From an uncultured Lewinella sp. (GTDB lineage: Bacteria; Bacteroidota; Bacteroidia; Chitinophagales; Saprospiraceae), in NCBI GenBank assembly GCA_913057785.1, contig CAJXPD010000085.1, positions 1 through 36,909 of the forward strand: DNA of 36,909 nucleotides, given 5' to 3'. Of this stretch, positions 8,247 through 16,776 are shown piece after piece. Position 1 is the first letter of the stretch. Each line of letters starts with the position of its first letter. The notes beneath the pieces are model-generated. The model did not search any database. It had not been told where the DNA came from and saw nothing but the letters and a program-made list of their open reading frames with translations. The translations under genes were made by a program, and so were the position numbers.

Positions 8247-10277
8247 ATGAAAAAACCAAATTTCGGGCATCTCCTGATAGCCCTAGCCATTCTTCTGCCA
8301 CTAGGCCTCTTTAGTCAAGAAGCTGAACTTAAGTGGAATCCTGCTTTTAGCATGCAATTTCGACAAATTAGCGGGACTGATCTTTCCCCAGATGGTAAAT
8401 ATGTAGCCTACGTAGTAAGGGAGGCCTTGACAGAAGGCGAAAAATCAGAATACTTACAGCATATATGGGTAGCAGCTACTGATGGAAGTTTAGAGGTGCA
8501 ATACACCCGCGGCGAAAAATCCAGCTATGCGCCTGCCTTCAGTCCTGATGGACAGCGAATTGCTTTTTTATCTGATCGTTCAGGAAAAACACAGATTTGG
8601 GTCATGCGCCTAATGGGGGGCGAGGCTGAGCAAATTACGGACAGCAAAACCGGTATTGCCTCCTTTCAATGGTCCCCTCAAGGGGATCGTTTTGCCTTTA
8701 TTGCTAAGGATCAGGAAACAGAAGAGGAAGAAAAAGCCAAAAAGGAAAAACGCGCTGTCATCTTAGTGGATCAGAACTTTAAATACAATCATCTCTATAC
8801 TATTGGTTTGGAGCCGGGTGAGGATAAGGAGAGGAAGGTTCAGCGACTCACTAAAGGCGAATTCCATATCTCTAGTTTTGATTGGTCTCCAGATGGCACT
8901 CAGATTGTTTTTGCTCATAAGGAGAATCCCAGTATTAATACAAGTCGAAGTGGGTTTGATATTTCTATGGTGGCGGCAGACAGTAGTGCCGTTCGATCAT
9001 TAGTGGCACAGGATGGGAGTGATGATAGCCCGCATTTTTCGCCGGACGGTCGTCATATTGCCTTCGTTTCTGATAATGGCAAGCCTGAGCCAATAGGACT
9101 GGGGGATCTTTATCTATATTCATTGGCAGATGGGAAGACGACTGCTTTACCTCATACCCCGGATCGCAATGCCAATCTGATGGGTTGGACAGCTGATGGG
9201 AAAGGGCTCTTGTTCTCAGAAGCACTGAAGACTTCCCGTACTGCCATGTTGTTGCCTATCAATGATGTATTGGAGGGGAAAAAAGGACGAGGAGTCGCTA
9301 AACCCCTATGCCCCCTCGATGGTACAAGCGGGTCTATCTCCTTTGACCAACAGACCCAGAAAATGGCCTTCGTATACCAAACACCTGATCAACCAGTTGA
9401 ATTATATGTAGCAAATGCAGATGGTAGTGGCAAGAAAGGACTTACTTCAGTTAATGCTGATATTGAATTGCCTGCCATGGGTAAGACGGAGTTAATCAGT
9501 TGGAAATCCAAAGATGGTCTGGAAGTAGAAGGATTATTGACCTATCCTGCGAATTACGAACCTGGTAAAAAGTACCCTACTATACTACAAATTCATGGTG
9601 GGCCTGCAGGTGTTTTCACCAAAGGGTTTACCGGTAATCCTTCGATCTATCTCACGCAGTACTTTGCGGAGCAAGGTTTTTTCGTTTTGCGACCCAACCC
9701 ACGTGGCAGCTCTGGTTATGGCAAAGAATTCCGTTATGCCAACTTCCGAGATTGGGGGTATGGTGACTTTGAAGACTTGATGAGTGGCGTAGATAAGGTA
9801 GTGGCCGATGGGATGGCTGATGAAGAAAGACTATTGGCTATGGGATGGAGTTATGGCGGATACATGACGAGCTTTTTGGTAACAAAGACTAACCGTTTCA
9901 AAGCGGCGAGTATGGGAGCCGGTTTGCCCAACTTGATCAGTATGACTTCTACCACTGATATACCGGACTATTTGGTGGGGCACATGGGGAAGGAATTCTG
10001 GGAAGATTACGAAACCTATGAAAAGCATTCCGCTATCTATCGGATCAAGAATGTGGAGACCCCTACACAGGTGATTCATGGAGCAAATGATCTGCGTGTA
10101 CCCTTCACCCAAGGTCAAGAATTTTATGTCGCTTTGAAGCGAAGAGGTGTTGATACAGAGATGATTGTGCTTCCCCGAACTCCTCATGGGCCGAGAGAAC
10201 CCAAATTACAGATGGAAGTTTCCCCACGTATTATGGGGTGGTTTGAGAAGTTTCTGCCGGAGAAGGCTAAGCCTTAA
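8247..10277 (+). CDS. S9 family serine peptidase (prolyl oligopeptidase/acylaminoacyl-peptidase type)
   Basis: 676 residues with an N-terminal Sec signal peptide (about 1-22, ending LFSQ), so periplasmic or secreted. Residues about 35-400 form the beta-propeller built from PD40/WD40-like repeats (recurring FSPDG and WSPDGT motifs). Residues about 420-670 form the alpha/beta hydrolase catalytic domain with the GWSYGGYM nucleophile elbow (Ser535), Asp615 in HGANDLRVP and His647 in TPHGP. The enzyme is expected to release dipeptides or acyl-amino acids from short peptides. An acidic/lysine insertion near residue 155 (EEEEKAKKEKRA) is typical of Bacteroidota members. The gene is monocistronic and ends at a strong bidirectional terminator. 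Confidence 0.93.
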   Translation: MKKPNFGHLLIALAILLPLGLFSQEAELKWNPAFSMQFRQISGTDLSPDGKYVAYVVREALTEGEKSEYLQHIWVAATDGSLEVQYTRGEKSSYAPAFSPDGQRIAFLSDRSGKTQIWVMRLMGGEAEQITDSKTGIASFQWSPQGDRFAFIAKDQETEEEEKAKKEKRAVILVDQNFKYNHLYTIGLEPGEDKERKVQRLTKGEFHISSFDWSPDGTQIVFAHKENPSINTSRSGFDISMVAADSSAVRSLVAQDGSDDSPHFSPDGRHIAFVSDNGKPEPIGLGDLYLYSLADGKTTALPHTPDRNANLMGWTADGKGLLFSEALKTSRTAMLLPINDVLEGKKGRGVAKPLCPLDGTSGSISFDQQTQKMAFVYQTPDQPVELYVANADGSGKKGLTSVNADIELPAMGKTELISWKSKDGLEVEGLLTYPANYEPGKKYPTILQIHGGPAGVFTKGFTGNPSIYLTQYFAEQGFFVLRPNPRGSSGYGKEFRYANFRDWGYGDFEDLMSGVDKVVADGMADEERLLAMGWSYGGYMTSFLVTKTNRFKAASMGAGLPNLISMTSTTDIPDYLVGHMGKEFWEDYETYEKHSAIYRIKNVETPTQVIHGANDLRVPFTQGQEFYVALKRRGVDTEMIVLPRTPHGPREPKLQMEVSPRIMGWFEKFLPEKAKP

Positions 10278-10288
10278 TGGCTTAAGAA

Positions 10289-10330
10289 GAGAACTTGAGG
10301 AAGGTAAATACCTACCTTCCTCAAGTTCTC
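10289..10330. terminator. Bidirectional rho-independent terminator with perfect 18-bp stem
   Basis: GAGAACTTGAGGAAGGTA at 10289-10306 is perfectly complementary to 10313-10330, with a 6-nt loop. It lies in the 66-bp gap between the convergent S9 peptidase and TonB-receptor genes. The stem is followed by ATTTATT on the plus strand and preceded by CTTAA (TTAAG on the other strand), so the flanking U-tracts are weak. The stem itself is unusually long. Confidence 0.8.
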
Positions 10331-10343
10331 ATTTATTGATTCG

Positions 10344-12563
10344 CTAGAACGCATAGCTAATCCCGGCTTTGAAGAAAAATGGAGTGCCGGGGGTGAAGTG
10401 TATTTCCTCGACCCCTTCCATTGCCTCTCCTTGTAAACGGGACTGCGTCGCAAATTGCGTTTCTTCCCACTCTACATCAAATAAGTTTTCAATAGAGAAA
10501 TGCCAAGATAACTGCCGGAATTTGTATCCTAGATTTAAGTCAAATACGGTGTAGCCTTTGGCCAGGATGCTGTACTCCTCATTGGCTGGCCTATTTGCCA
10601 GATGACGAACTTTCATTCCCCCACTAAATTCGTCTTTTTGAGCACTAATGCCGCCTGTAAAGGTGTGGATGGGGGCTAAGGGAATGTATTGTGCTCCTTC
10701 TGGTTCATCCACACTTCTCGCATAGGTGTAGGTCCAATCTGCATCTGCAAATAGCCAGTCCTTGACCTGATATCTGACGCCCAAATCTATTCCAGATCTT
10801 CTTGTCCTACCACTTGGTTCTACTACACCTTCATCTCCGACGTAGACAAATTCCTGTTCTAGGTTCAGATTCCATAAGGTTATTTCTGTGATGAGGCGAG
10901 GAATTGGTTTCCAGATCGTCCCAAGGTCCACGCCAAAGGCGCGCGGTAGGAAATTTCGATTGCTTTCTCCTATGACTACTCTAGTATCATTCGAATGGAA
11001 GCCATACCCTGTTTTCAGGAAGTACTGCAAGTTGCGATTGGGGTTATAGACAAAATTCAATTTAGAACTTGCTAAAACTTGCGAAACTGCAGCCGAACTA
11101 TAGGTGCTGCTCAAGGCATCTTTATAGTTGCCGCTTACATAATCTACACGGATAGCGGGATTTATCAATAGTTTCCCAAATTCGAATTCCGTGTTGAGGA
11201 AGCCGTAAGTATTGGACTCACGAACTTGCCCAAATTGAACTCGTGTCAAGGTGGTGCTACGATTAGCGGTATAGGAAAGTTCATTATCCTCGACGAGGTC
11301 GACCCGCATTCCGATCCCCGCTTGAATAAAGGTAGCTACCCCTCCCAAATAGTTTGAATGATTCCAAGTGGATTCGAAGCCAAACAATTCTCTTTCCTCT
11401 CGCTGCCGGATTTGGTCTCCGTTTTCCGGATCACGCAGGAAGAAGGTGAAATTGGAGTACAGTTCAAAGTCATATCTTGAGTAGTAGGCATTGCTTTTGA
11501 TGAAGGTGTTGTTGTCGATTGTCTTTTGAAAATTCAAAGCGAGATTGGTTCGACTCGTTTTTCCCCCTTCCGTATCATCGATGGCACCGAATCGGGTAAT
11601 CTGTCCGGCATTTAAGGCTCGAAAGGGGATTTGCCCCGAGGCATCCCATTGACTTTGAAAATGAGAAGCCATGACACCCAATTGTCCATCATTAGATAAT
11701 TTCGTCTGATATTTTCCCATTACGTTTAGGCGGCTAAAATTCTGTGGCGACTCAAAAGGCCCATCTGTGGTAAGATACTCTGAAGCAATATAGGCCTGAT
11801 CTTTATCTGTATTGAATAGGTTGAACAAACCTAAGGCGCGACTGGTATTGAACTGGCCCAAGTCTAGTTTGAAGGTGCTTTGTTCTAGGGCATCTTTGGT
11901 TCGGAAGTGGACATAGCCCGCGGTGGAAAAATTACCTTTATCAGCCTGGTAAGGTCCTTTGCCAAAGTCTATTTTATCAATCGTTTCCGGGATCAAGAAA
12001 TGAAGGTCTGCGTAGCCTTGACCATGGGCATGAGATACCATATTGACCGGCATGCCATCTACTGTCAATTGGATATCTGTACCGTGATCTATATCAAAGC
12101 CACGAAGAAATATCTGTTCTGCTTTTCCTCCGCCAGCATGTTGACCTATGAAAAGGCCAGGGACTTTTCGGAGAATTTCCTGGGAGGAGTTGACCGGGTT
12201 TAGGGTGAGGTCTATTCCCGAAAGCAAGTTGAGGGCACGATCACTTCTTCCTACCACAATTTCATCCAATTGGAATACAGATACTTCTAACTGGACGATC
12301 AATGGATGATTTAGGTTCTCTACAATCTCAGTATGGGTTTTATAGCCGAGGTGAATCACTTGGAGTGTGTCGCCTTGAGCACAATTCTTAAGTAGGAAAC
12401 GTCCGGTATCGGTGGAATGTGCATGTTCTTGTGTGCTGATATTGATAATGTATGCTCCAGTTATTGGCTGTTGTTTATCATCTATTACCCTCCCGGACAA
12501 GTCTTGGGCATGGGTGAATACTGAGATAAGTAGAAGCGAAAAAAGGGAAATAGCTGTTTTCAT
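10344..12563 (-). CDS. TonB-dependent outer-membrane receptor with carboxypeptidase-regulatory-like N-terminal domain
   Basis: 739 residues. A Sec signal peptide (about 1-19, ending THAQ) is followed by a CarboxypepD_reg-like beta-sandwich (about 22-100), a plug domain (about 115-225; ILRKVPGLFIGQHAGGG, then RGFDIDHGTDI) and a 22-strand-type barrel ending in the aromatic C-terminal strand FKAGISYAF. It should import a scarce ligand across the outer membrane using TonB energy. The plug has a histidine-containing stretch (NMVSHAHGQGYADLHF) typical of a TBDR subgroup sometimes linked to metal complexes; the ligand here is not determinable. No SusD partner is adjacent, so it is not of the SusC type. 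Confidence 0.9.
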   Translation of the reverse strand: MKTAISLFSLLLISVFTHAQDLSGRVIDDKQQPITGAYIINISTQEHAHSTDTGRFLLKNCAQGDTLQVIHLGYKTHTEIVENLNHPLIVQLEVSVFQLDEIVVGRSDRALNLLSGIDLTLNPVNSSQEILRKVPGLFIGQHAGGGKAEQIFLRGFDIDHGTDIQLTVDGMPVNMVSHAHGQGYADLHFLIPETIDKIDFGKGPYQADKGNFSTAGYVHFRTKDALEQSTFKLDLGQFNTSRALGLFNLFNTDKDQAYIASEYLTTDGPFESPQNFSRLNVMGKYQTKLSNDGQLGVMASHFQSQWDASGQIPFRALNAGQITRFGAIDDTEGGKTSRTNLALNFQKTIDNNTFIKSNAYYSRYDFELYSNFTFFLRDPENGDQIRQREERELFGFESTWNHSNYLGGVATFIQAGIGMRVDLVEDNELSYTANRSTTLTRVQFGQVRESNTYGFLNTEFEFGKLLINPAIRVDYVSGNYKDALSSTYSSAAVSQVLASSKLNFVYNPNRNLQYFLKTGYGFHSNDTRVVIGESNRNFLPRAFGVDLGTIWKPIPRLITEITLWNLNLEQEFVYVGDEGVVEPSGRTRRSGIDLGVRYQVKDWLFADADWTYTYARSVDEPEGAQYIPLAPIHTFTGGISAQKDEFSGGMKVRHLANRPANEEYSILAKGYTVFDLNLGYKFRQLSWHFSIENLFDVEWEETQFATQSRLQGEAMEGVEEIHFTPGTPFFFKAGISYAF

Positions 12564-12732
12564 GGTATCGTTCTAGATTATGCTTGATTTTGTACGTAGT
12601 AATCGTTTAGACTATATACGTGCCCTTTCGCTTTTCGGGATTTAGTCCCCCATAAAAAACATATGGTGTTTACAATAAGCGTACCTTAGATGCTTTCTTT
12701 AGTTGAATACCTTCGGGCCAAGTCGAAAAAAC

Positions 12733-13524
12733 ATGAAACGCATCCAACTCTTTGAATTTGAGGACCTTCCATGGTTTCCTAACTTTATACGTAAGTGTAT
12801 GACTCGCTTGATTGTGGTGATGCATCGCCTTTTAGGAACACGGGATCAGCTGTTGGTTTTGTTGAAAAAAGCTATTTCGGAAAGTGCTGAAAAACGAATT
12901 GTGGATCTCTGTTCAGGTAGTGGCGGGCCGATGCTTTATGCCTTCGAGCAGCTGCGTACAGAGGCGGGGTTTGAGGATTTGTCCTTAACCATGACTGACC
13001 TTTATCCCAATGAGCAATTCGCGAAAGAGGTGAATGATCGGGCGGATCCGAAACTGTCTTTTCAGAAAGAACCGCTTGATGCAACACAAGTCGGAGATAA
13101 AATGAAGGGACTTCGAACGATGGTTAGCAGTTTCCATCACATGCATCCTCTACTTGCCAAACGCATTCTCATGGATGCCGAAAAGAGTCGCCAACCTATT
13201 CTGATCTTTGAGATTAGTGACAACAGTGTTCCTGTTTGGGCTAACTTTATTGCTATTCCAATCAATTTTATCATGTGCCTTTTCGTTACCCCTTTCGTAC
13301 GGCCTATGACTTGGCAGCAATTGGTGTTTACCTATCCCATTCCGATCATTCCGATTGCTTTTGCTTGGGATGGAGCCATTTCAAATGCACGGACCTATAC
13401 GCTAAAAGACATGGATGAGTTGTTGGAAGGTTTAGGCAAGGAGGGCTATCACTGGGAAAAAGACAAAATATCGACTTCAAAATCTAAGATGCTTTACCTG
13501 TGGGGTCGGCCGACTACTAGTTGA
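12733..13524 (+). CDS. Class I SAM-dependent methyltransferase-like protein
   Basis: 263 residues from the ATG at 12733. The frame opens at a TTG ten codons upstream, but the ATG is preferred. A glycine-rich SAM-binding motif I (RIVDLCSGSGGPM) lies at about residues 55-67, followed by an acidic motif II region (LTMTDLYPN), so the N-terminal two thirds look like a Rossmann methyltransferase. Around residues 175-225 there is a long hydrophobic stretch that could associate with the membrane, which is unusual for a soluble methyltransferase. Substrate unknown. It precedes a PAP2 phosphatase gene in the same direction, so a lipid or quinone-type substrate is possible (inference). Confidence 0.75.
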   Translation: MKRIQLFEFEDLPWFPNFIRKCMTRLIVVMHRLLGTRDQLLVLLKKAISESAEKRIVDLCSGSGGPMLYAFEQLRTEAGFEDLSLTMTDLYPNEQFAKEVNDRADPKLSFQKEPLDATQVGDKMKGLRTMVSSFHHMHPLLAKRILMDAEKSRQPILIFEISDNSVPVWANFIAIPINFIMCLFVTPFVRPMTWQQLVFTYPIPIIPIAFAWDGAISNARTYTLKDMDELLEGLGKEGYHWEKDKISTSKSKMLYLWGRPTTS

Positions 13525-13622
13525 GAGAATACGCATCCATTAGGGACAGTCATTACGTATGGTCTTTATGGTGTCCCAAAAGTGTATGCCGACAAAAGAT
13601 GATACCCAATAAATACAGCACA

Positions 13623-14423
13623 ATGCAAGAGTTAATCCGAAAATCACAGGCGCTACTGGTTCTTATAATGCTCTTTTCCGTGGGAGATCTCTGTGCCCAG
13701 GGAGAGCCCCCATATCATACTTCCTGGGAAAGAGATGCCTATTACTTGGGGGGCGGGATTTCAACTACCTTGTTAGGGTTTTACTTGAAAGCCAATACAC
13801 CGAAATTGAAGTTGAGCGATCTGGACCTAGGAAAGGTGAATAGTTTTGACAGAGTAGCTACGACCTACAGCTCGGGAAGGGCAGACAAGTTGAGTGATCA
13901 TACGATGAACCTCAGTATTGCACTTTCCATCGCCTTGTTAGCTAAACAAAAAAGTAGAGCTGATTTTGGAACCGTGGCACTGCTCTTTGCGGAAACGATG
14001 CTTTGGAACCAAGGACTTACAGATATCATTAAATCTACTTCAAGGAGACCTCGGCCTTATATCTTTGATGAGAACATTGATCCAGCTAGGGTGCTGAGCA
14101 GCAATGACCGCGCTAGCTTCGTTTCGGGACACACATCTGGGGCTACCTCTGCGGCATTCTTCTTTGCCCGAACCTTTAGTGACTATTATCCGGACAGTCC
14201 GTGGAAGCCTTATGTTTGGGGTATTTCTATCGCACTGCCTGCTTTGACTGGTTATTTGAGAGTAAGAGGAGGACAACATTATCCGACGGATGTGATCGCA
14301 GGCTATTTACTTGGAGGAACTATCGGTTATTTAATTCCAACCCTACATAAAAGACCTCTGAAAGCCAAGGGGTTATCTTTTAGCCCAACAGGTCAAGGGA
14401 TCTTTTTGTCCTATCGCTTTTAG
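13623..14423 (+). CDS. PAP2-family phosphatase
   Basis: 266 residues from the ATG at 13623, chosen because it begins a good Sec signal peptide (QALLVLIMLFSVGDLCAQ). ATG 13599 and a TTG overlapping the previous stop are less likely. The three PAP2 signature motifs are present in order: KSTSRRPRPY (KX6RP-type), SFVSGHTSG (SGH with the catalytic histidine) and RVRGGQHYPTDV (SRx5Hx3D-type). The protein should dephosphorylate a lipid phosphate such as phosphatidic acid or undecaprenyl pyrophosphate on the periplasmic side. It lies about 100 bp behind the methyltransferase-like gene and is probably cotranscribed. Confidence 0.88.
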   Translation: MQELIRKSQALLVLIMLFSVGDLCAQGEPPYHTSWERDAYYLGGGISTTLLGFYLKANTPKLKLSDLDLGKVNSFDRVATTYSSGRADKLSDHTMNLSIALSIALLAKQKSRADFGTVALLFAETMLWNQGLTDIIKSTSRRPRPYIFDENIDPARVLSSNDRASFVSGHTSGATSAAFFFARTFSDYYPDSPWKPYVWGISIALPALTGYLRVRGGQHYPTDVIAGYLLGGTIGYLIPTLHKRPLKAKGLSFSPTGQGIFLSYRF

Positions 14424-14461
14424 TTCGCACAGTTAAGCGCTAAAAGAGCCTTTCTCAGCCT

Positions 14462-14469
14462 TAGATTTG
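14462..14469 (+). promoter_or_regulatory. Candidate -7 promoter element for the Gfo/Idh/MocA oxidoreductase
   Basis: TAGATTTG matches TAnnTTTG 100 bp upstream of the ATG at 14570; no clear TTTG -33 box accompanies it. An inverted repeat, AGTGATTCC (14487-14495) with GGATCACT (14504-14511), lies just downstream and could be an operator or a leader hairpin. Confidence 0.3.
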
Positions 14470-14569
14470 TTATATTTACGAATAGAAGTGATTCCAGTTT
14501 TTTGGATCACTTTGAAGGAAGAATATCGTAAAGCAAAACACTTTTACCAACTTTTAACAAAACAAGCTT

Positions 14570-15973
14570 ATGCAAAAGAACCTAGACCGTCGGTCCTTTC
14601 TGACAGCCGTCAGTATGTTGGCCGCCGGAAACTTGATGTCGGTCCCATCCTGGGGCTTCGGCACATCCAATGCTAAGTTAAAAATCGTACTAGTAGGAAC
14701 TGGGGTGCGAGGCACCTCCTTCTGGGGGAAACGACTCGTTGACCAGTATTCCGATATCCTTGAATTTGTCGGACTCTGTGACATTAATGAAGGGCGATTG
14801 GCTTATGCGAAGACCTACATGGGGGTGAGCTGTCCCACCTTTACAGATTTTGAAGAAATGGTGAGTACCACCAAGCCAGATTTGGTGATTGTCACGACCA
14901 AAGATTCTACCCATCATGAGTTTATTGTCAAGGGGCTAGATATGGGTTGTGATGTATTGACTGAAAAGCCGTTGACTACGGATGAGGACAAGTGCCAAGC
15001 CATTTTGGATGCGGAGCGCCGTAACAACAAAAATGTGATTGTGGGATTCAACTATCGTTGGAGTCCCTACATGACCAAGATCAAGGAATTATTAGCAAAT
15101 AACGAGATCGGAAAGGTTGTATCGGTGGATTTCCATTGGTATCTCAACACCTATCATGGCGCTTCTTACTTCCGTCGCTGGCATGGTCTTCGTCAGGCTG
15201 GAGGAACCTTATGGGTTCATAAAGCTACGCACCATTTTGACCTAGTCAATTGGTGGCTGGACTCTGATCCGGCTGAGGTATTTGCTTATGGTGCGCTGGA
15301 GCACTACGGTAGTAATGGGCCTTTCCGAGGAGAGAATTGCCGGACTTGTGATCACAAAAAGGAGTGCAAATTCCATTGGGATATTACCAAGAGCAAGCGA
15401 AATATGGACCTCTACGTCAATAATGAAAAGTATGATGGATATGTGCGTGACAGTTGTCTGTTCCGCCACGATATCAACATCTATGACAAGATGTCCGCAC
15501 AAATCAAATACGCCAATGATGTACTAGTGAATTATTCACTGACTACCTATTCCCCGTTTGAGGGCTGGCGTATTGCTTTCAATGGCACAGATGGGCGAAT
15601 TGAAGCATGGCTAGATATTCCTTGGATGGAAAACAGTGGGATGGATCAGGCAGAATTGCACGCAGCAGAAATGTCGCAGGATAAGAAAGATGACAAGGAG
15701 CGCAAGCCCATCATTCTACATAAAAACTGGAATGATTATCAAACGATCGAAGTGGTTTCCGAACGTGGCGGCCATGGAGGTGGTGATAAGCGATTACACG
15801 ATAAGATTTTCCGCAATCCTAACAATCCAGACCCGTACAAGCATTCAGCAGGTACTCGGGATGGTGCGATGTCGATTTTGGTCGGTATTGCAGCGCGTAA
15901 GAGTATCGAATCTGGTCGGCCGGTGAAGATCGCCGAATTGACAGATTTGGAGCCACGGGCTAAGCGGTTGTAG
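14570..15973 (+). CDS. Tat-exported Gfo/Idh/MocA family oxidoreductase with four-cysteine insert
   Basis: 467 residues. The N-terminus carries a twin-arginine signal (DRRSFLTA, residues 6-13), so the folded, cofactor-loaded enzyme is exported. The Rossmann domain (about 38-160; KIVLVGTGVRGTSF) is followed by the EKP motif (VLTEKPLTTD) and the Gfo/Idh C-terminal domain with HATHHFD-type catalytic histidines near residue 220. An insert holds Cys257-x2-Cys260-x5-Cys266 and Cys296, a plausible metal site. Exported members of this superfamily oxidise or epimerise sugars or polyols with tightly bound NAD(P). Substrate unknown. The gene is monocistronic and followed by a terminator at 16001-16045. 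Confidence 0.88.
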   Translation: MQKNLDRRSFLTAVSMLAAGNLMSVPSWGFGTSNAKLKIVLVGTGVRGTSFWGKRLVDQYSDILEFVGLCDINEGRLAYAKTYMGVSCPTFTDFEEMVSTTKPDLVIVTTKDSTHHEFIVKGLDMGCDVLTEKPLTTDEDKCQAILDAERRNNKNVIVGFNYRWSPYMTKIKELLANNEIGKVVSVDFHWYLNTYHGASYFRRWHGLRQAGGTLWVHKATHHFDLVNWWLDSDPAEVFAYGALEHYGSNGPFRGENCRTCDHKKECKFHWDITKSKRNMDLYVNNEKYDGYVRDSCLFRHDINIYDKMSAQIKYANDVLVNYSLTTYSPFEGWRIAFNGTDGRIEAWLDIPWMENSGMDQAELHAAEMSQDKKDDKERKPIILHKNWNDYQTIEVVSERGGHGGGDKRLHDKIFRNPNNPDPYKHSAGTRDGAMSILVGIAARKSIESGRPVKIAELTDLEPRAKRL

Positions 15974-16000
15974 TCATTGTTGGCGGGAGCACTGTCCCGT

Positions 16001-16045
16001 AATAGCTGCGGAGGGTACGAAGGTACTTGCCGCAGCTATTTTTTT
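16001..16045 (+). terminator. Rho-independent terminator after the oxidoreductase
   Basis: The stem AATAGCTGCGG (16001-16011) pairs with CCGCAGCTATT (16030-16040), with an inner GTAC/GTAC pairing in the loop, followed by TTTTT at 16041-16045. It lies 28 bp after the oxidoreductase stop. Confidence 0.88.
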
Positions 16046-16156
16046 GTACCCAGGTGGTTACCTTTTTCTTTCCTGATCGATTCACCATTGAAATCGTTCT
16101 TGAAAGCCTAATTTTTTGGGATTGAAAATCACTTATCTGTATCATAATTTCAGCCG

Positions 16157-16720
16157 ATGACGCCTACAGAAGTATTCAACTTGCCAAAACGCCCTTTTAC
16201 CGTAGATGAATACTACCGACTAGCAGAGGTGGGTATTCTTGGACCTGATGAAAAAGTAGAATTGATTAATGGGGAGATTTTTCAGTTGAGTCCTATTGGC
16301 CCAAGGCATGCTGGTGTGGTAAACCAGCTCAGTCATTTACTACGCGAAATGGAGGGGTGGATTTATGTCCTTGCTGTACAGAATCCTGTTAGATAATCTT
16401 CCTATAGTGAGCCAGAACCTGATATCTCTATCTTGAAGTCACGAGCTGACTTTTATAAGTCTGGTCACCCTGTTCCTACTGATGTAATCTTACTTGTGGA
16501 AGTTTCGGATACAACTTTCGAATATGACTCGAAGGTTAAGCTCCCTTTGTATGCGAAAGAGAGGATTCCGGAATATTGGATAATAGATTTAGAGCGCGAT
16601 CGGATACTTGTTCATACCGATCCACAAGGCTCAACTTATCAAACTCAACATATCTATCAACGTGGAGACCTACTGAGTAGTGCGACCTTTTCAAAGAAGA
16701 CTTCGGATGTCTTACTGTAA
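16157..16720 (+). pseudogene. Uma2-family (DUF820) endonuclease-like gene broken by one in-frame stop
   Basis: Two open stretches, 16157-16393 and 16397-16720, are in the same frame and separated by a single TAA (16394-16396). Read through, they give one 187-residue protein of normal Uma2 length. The first half has FTVDEYYRLAEVGIL and KVELINGEIFQLSPIG with its conserved glutamate. The second half has SEPEPDISILKSRADFY, DVILLVEVSDTT and LYAKERIPEYWIIDL, which carry the PD-(D/E)XK core. Family members usually have Leu or another residue at the stop position, so TTA to TAA is the simplest event. No frameshift is seen. Uma2 proteins are abundant, poorly understood restriction-fold proteins. A sequencing error is possible. 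Confidence 0.85.
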
Positions 16721-16724
16721 ACAG

Positions 16725-16757
16725 AAAGCGGCCCGATGTGACCATCGGACCGCTTTT
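16725..16757. terminator. Bidirectional terminator between the Uma2 remnant and susD
   Basis: AAAGCGG (16725-16731) and CCGATG (16733-16738) pair with CATCGG (16743-16748) and CCGCTTT (16750-16756) around one C/A mismatch, with a TGAC loop at 16739-16742. A T-run follows on the plus side and the matching A-run on the minus side, so it can serve both convergent genes. Confidence 0.85.
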
Positions 16758-16776
16758 ACATTATAGATAACTTAGA

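Noticed and set aside
13521..13622. N-terminal extension of the PAP2 phosphatase from a TTG
   Set aside because: The extension overlaps the previous gene, uses a TTG and would bury a good signal peptide; ATG 13623 fits better.
16157..16720. Two separate small genes in the Uma2 region
   Set aside because: Both halves share one frame and together make a standard-length family member; the second half has no credible start codon, so one broken gene is the better reading.
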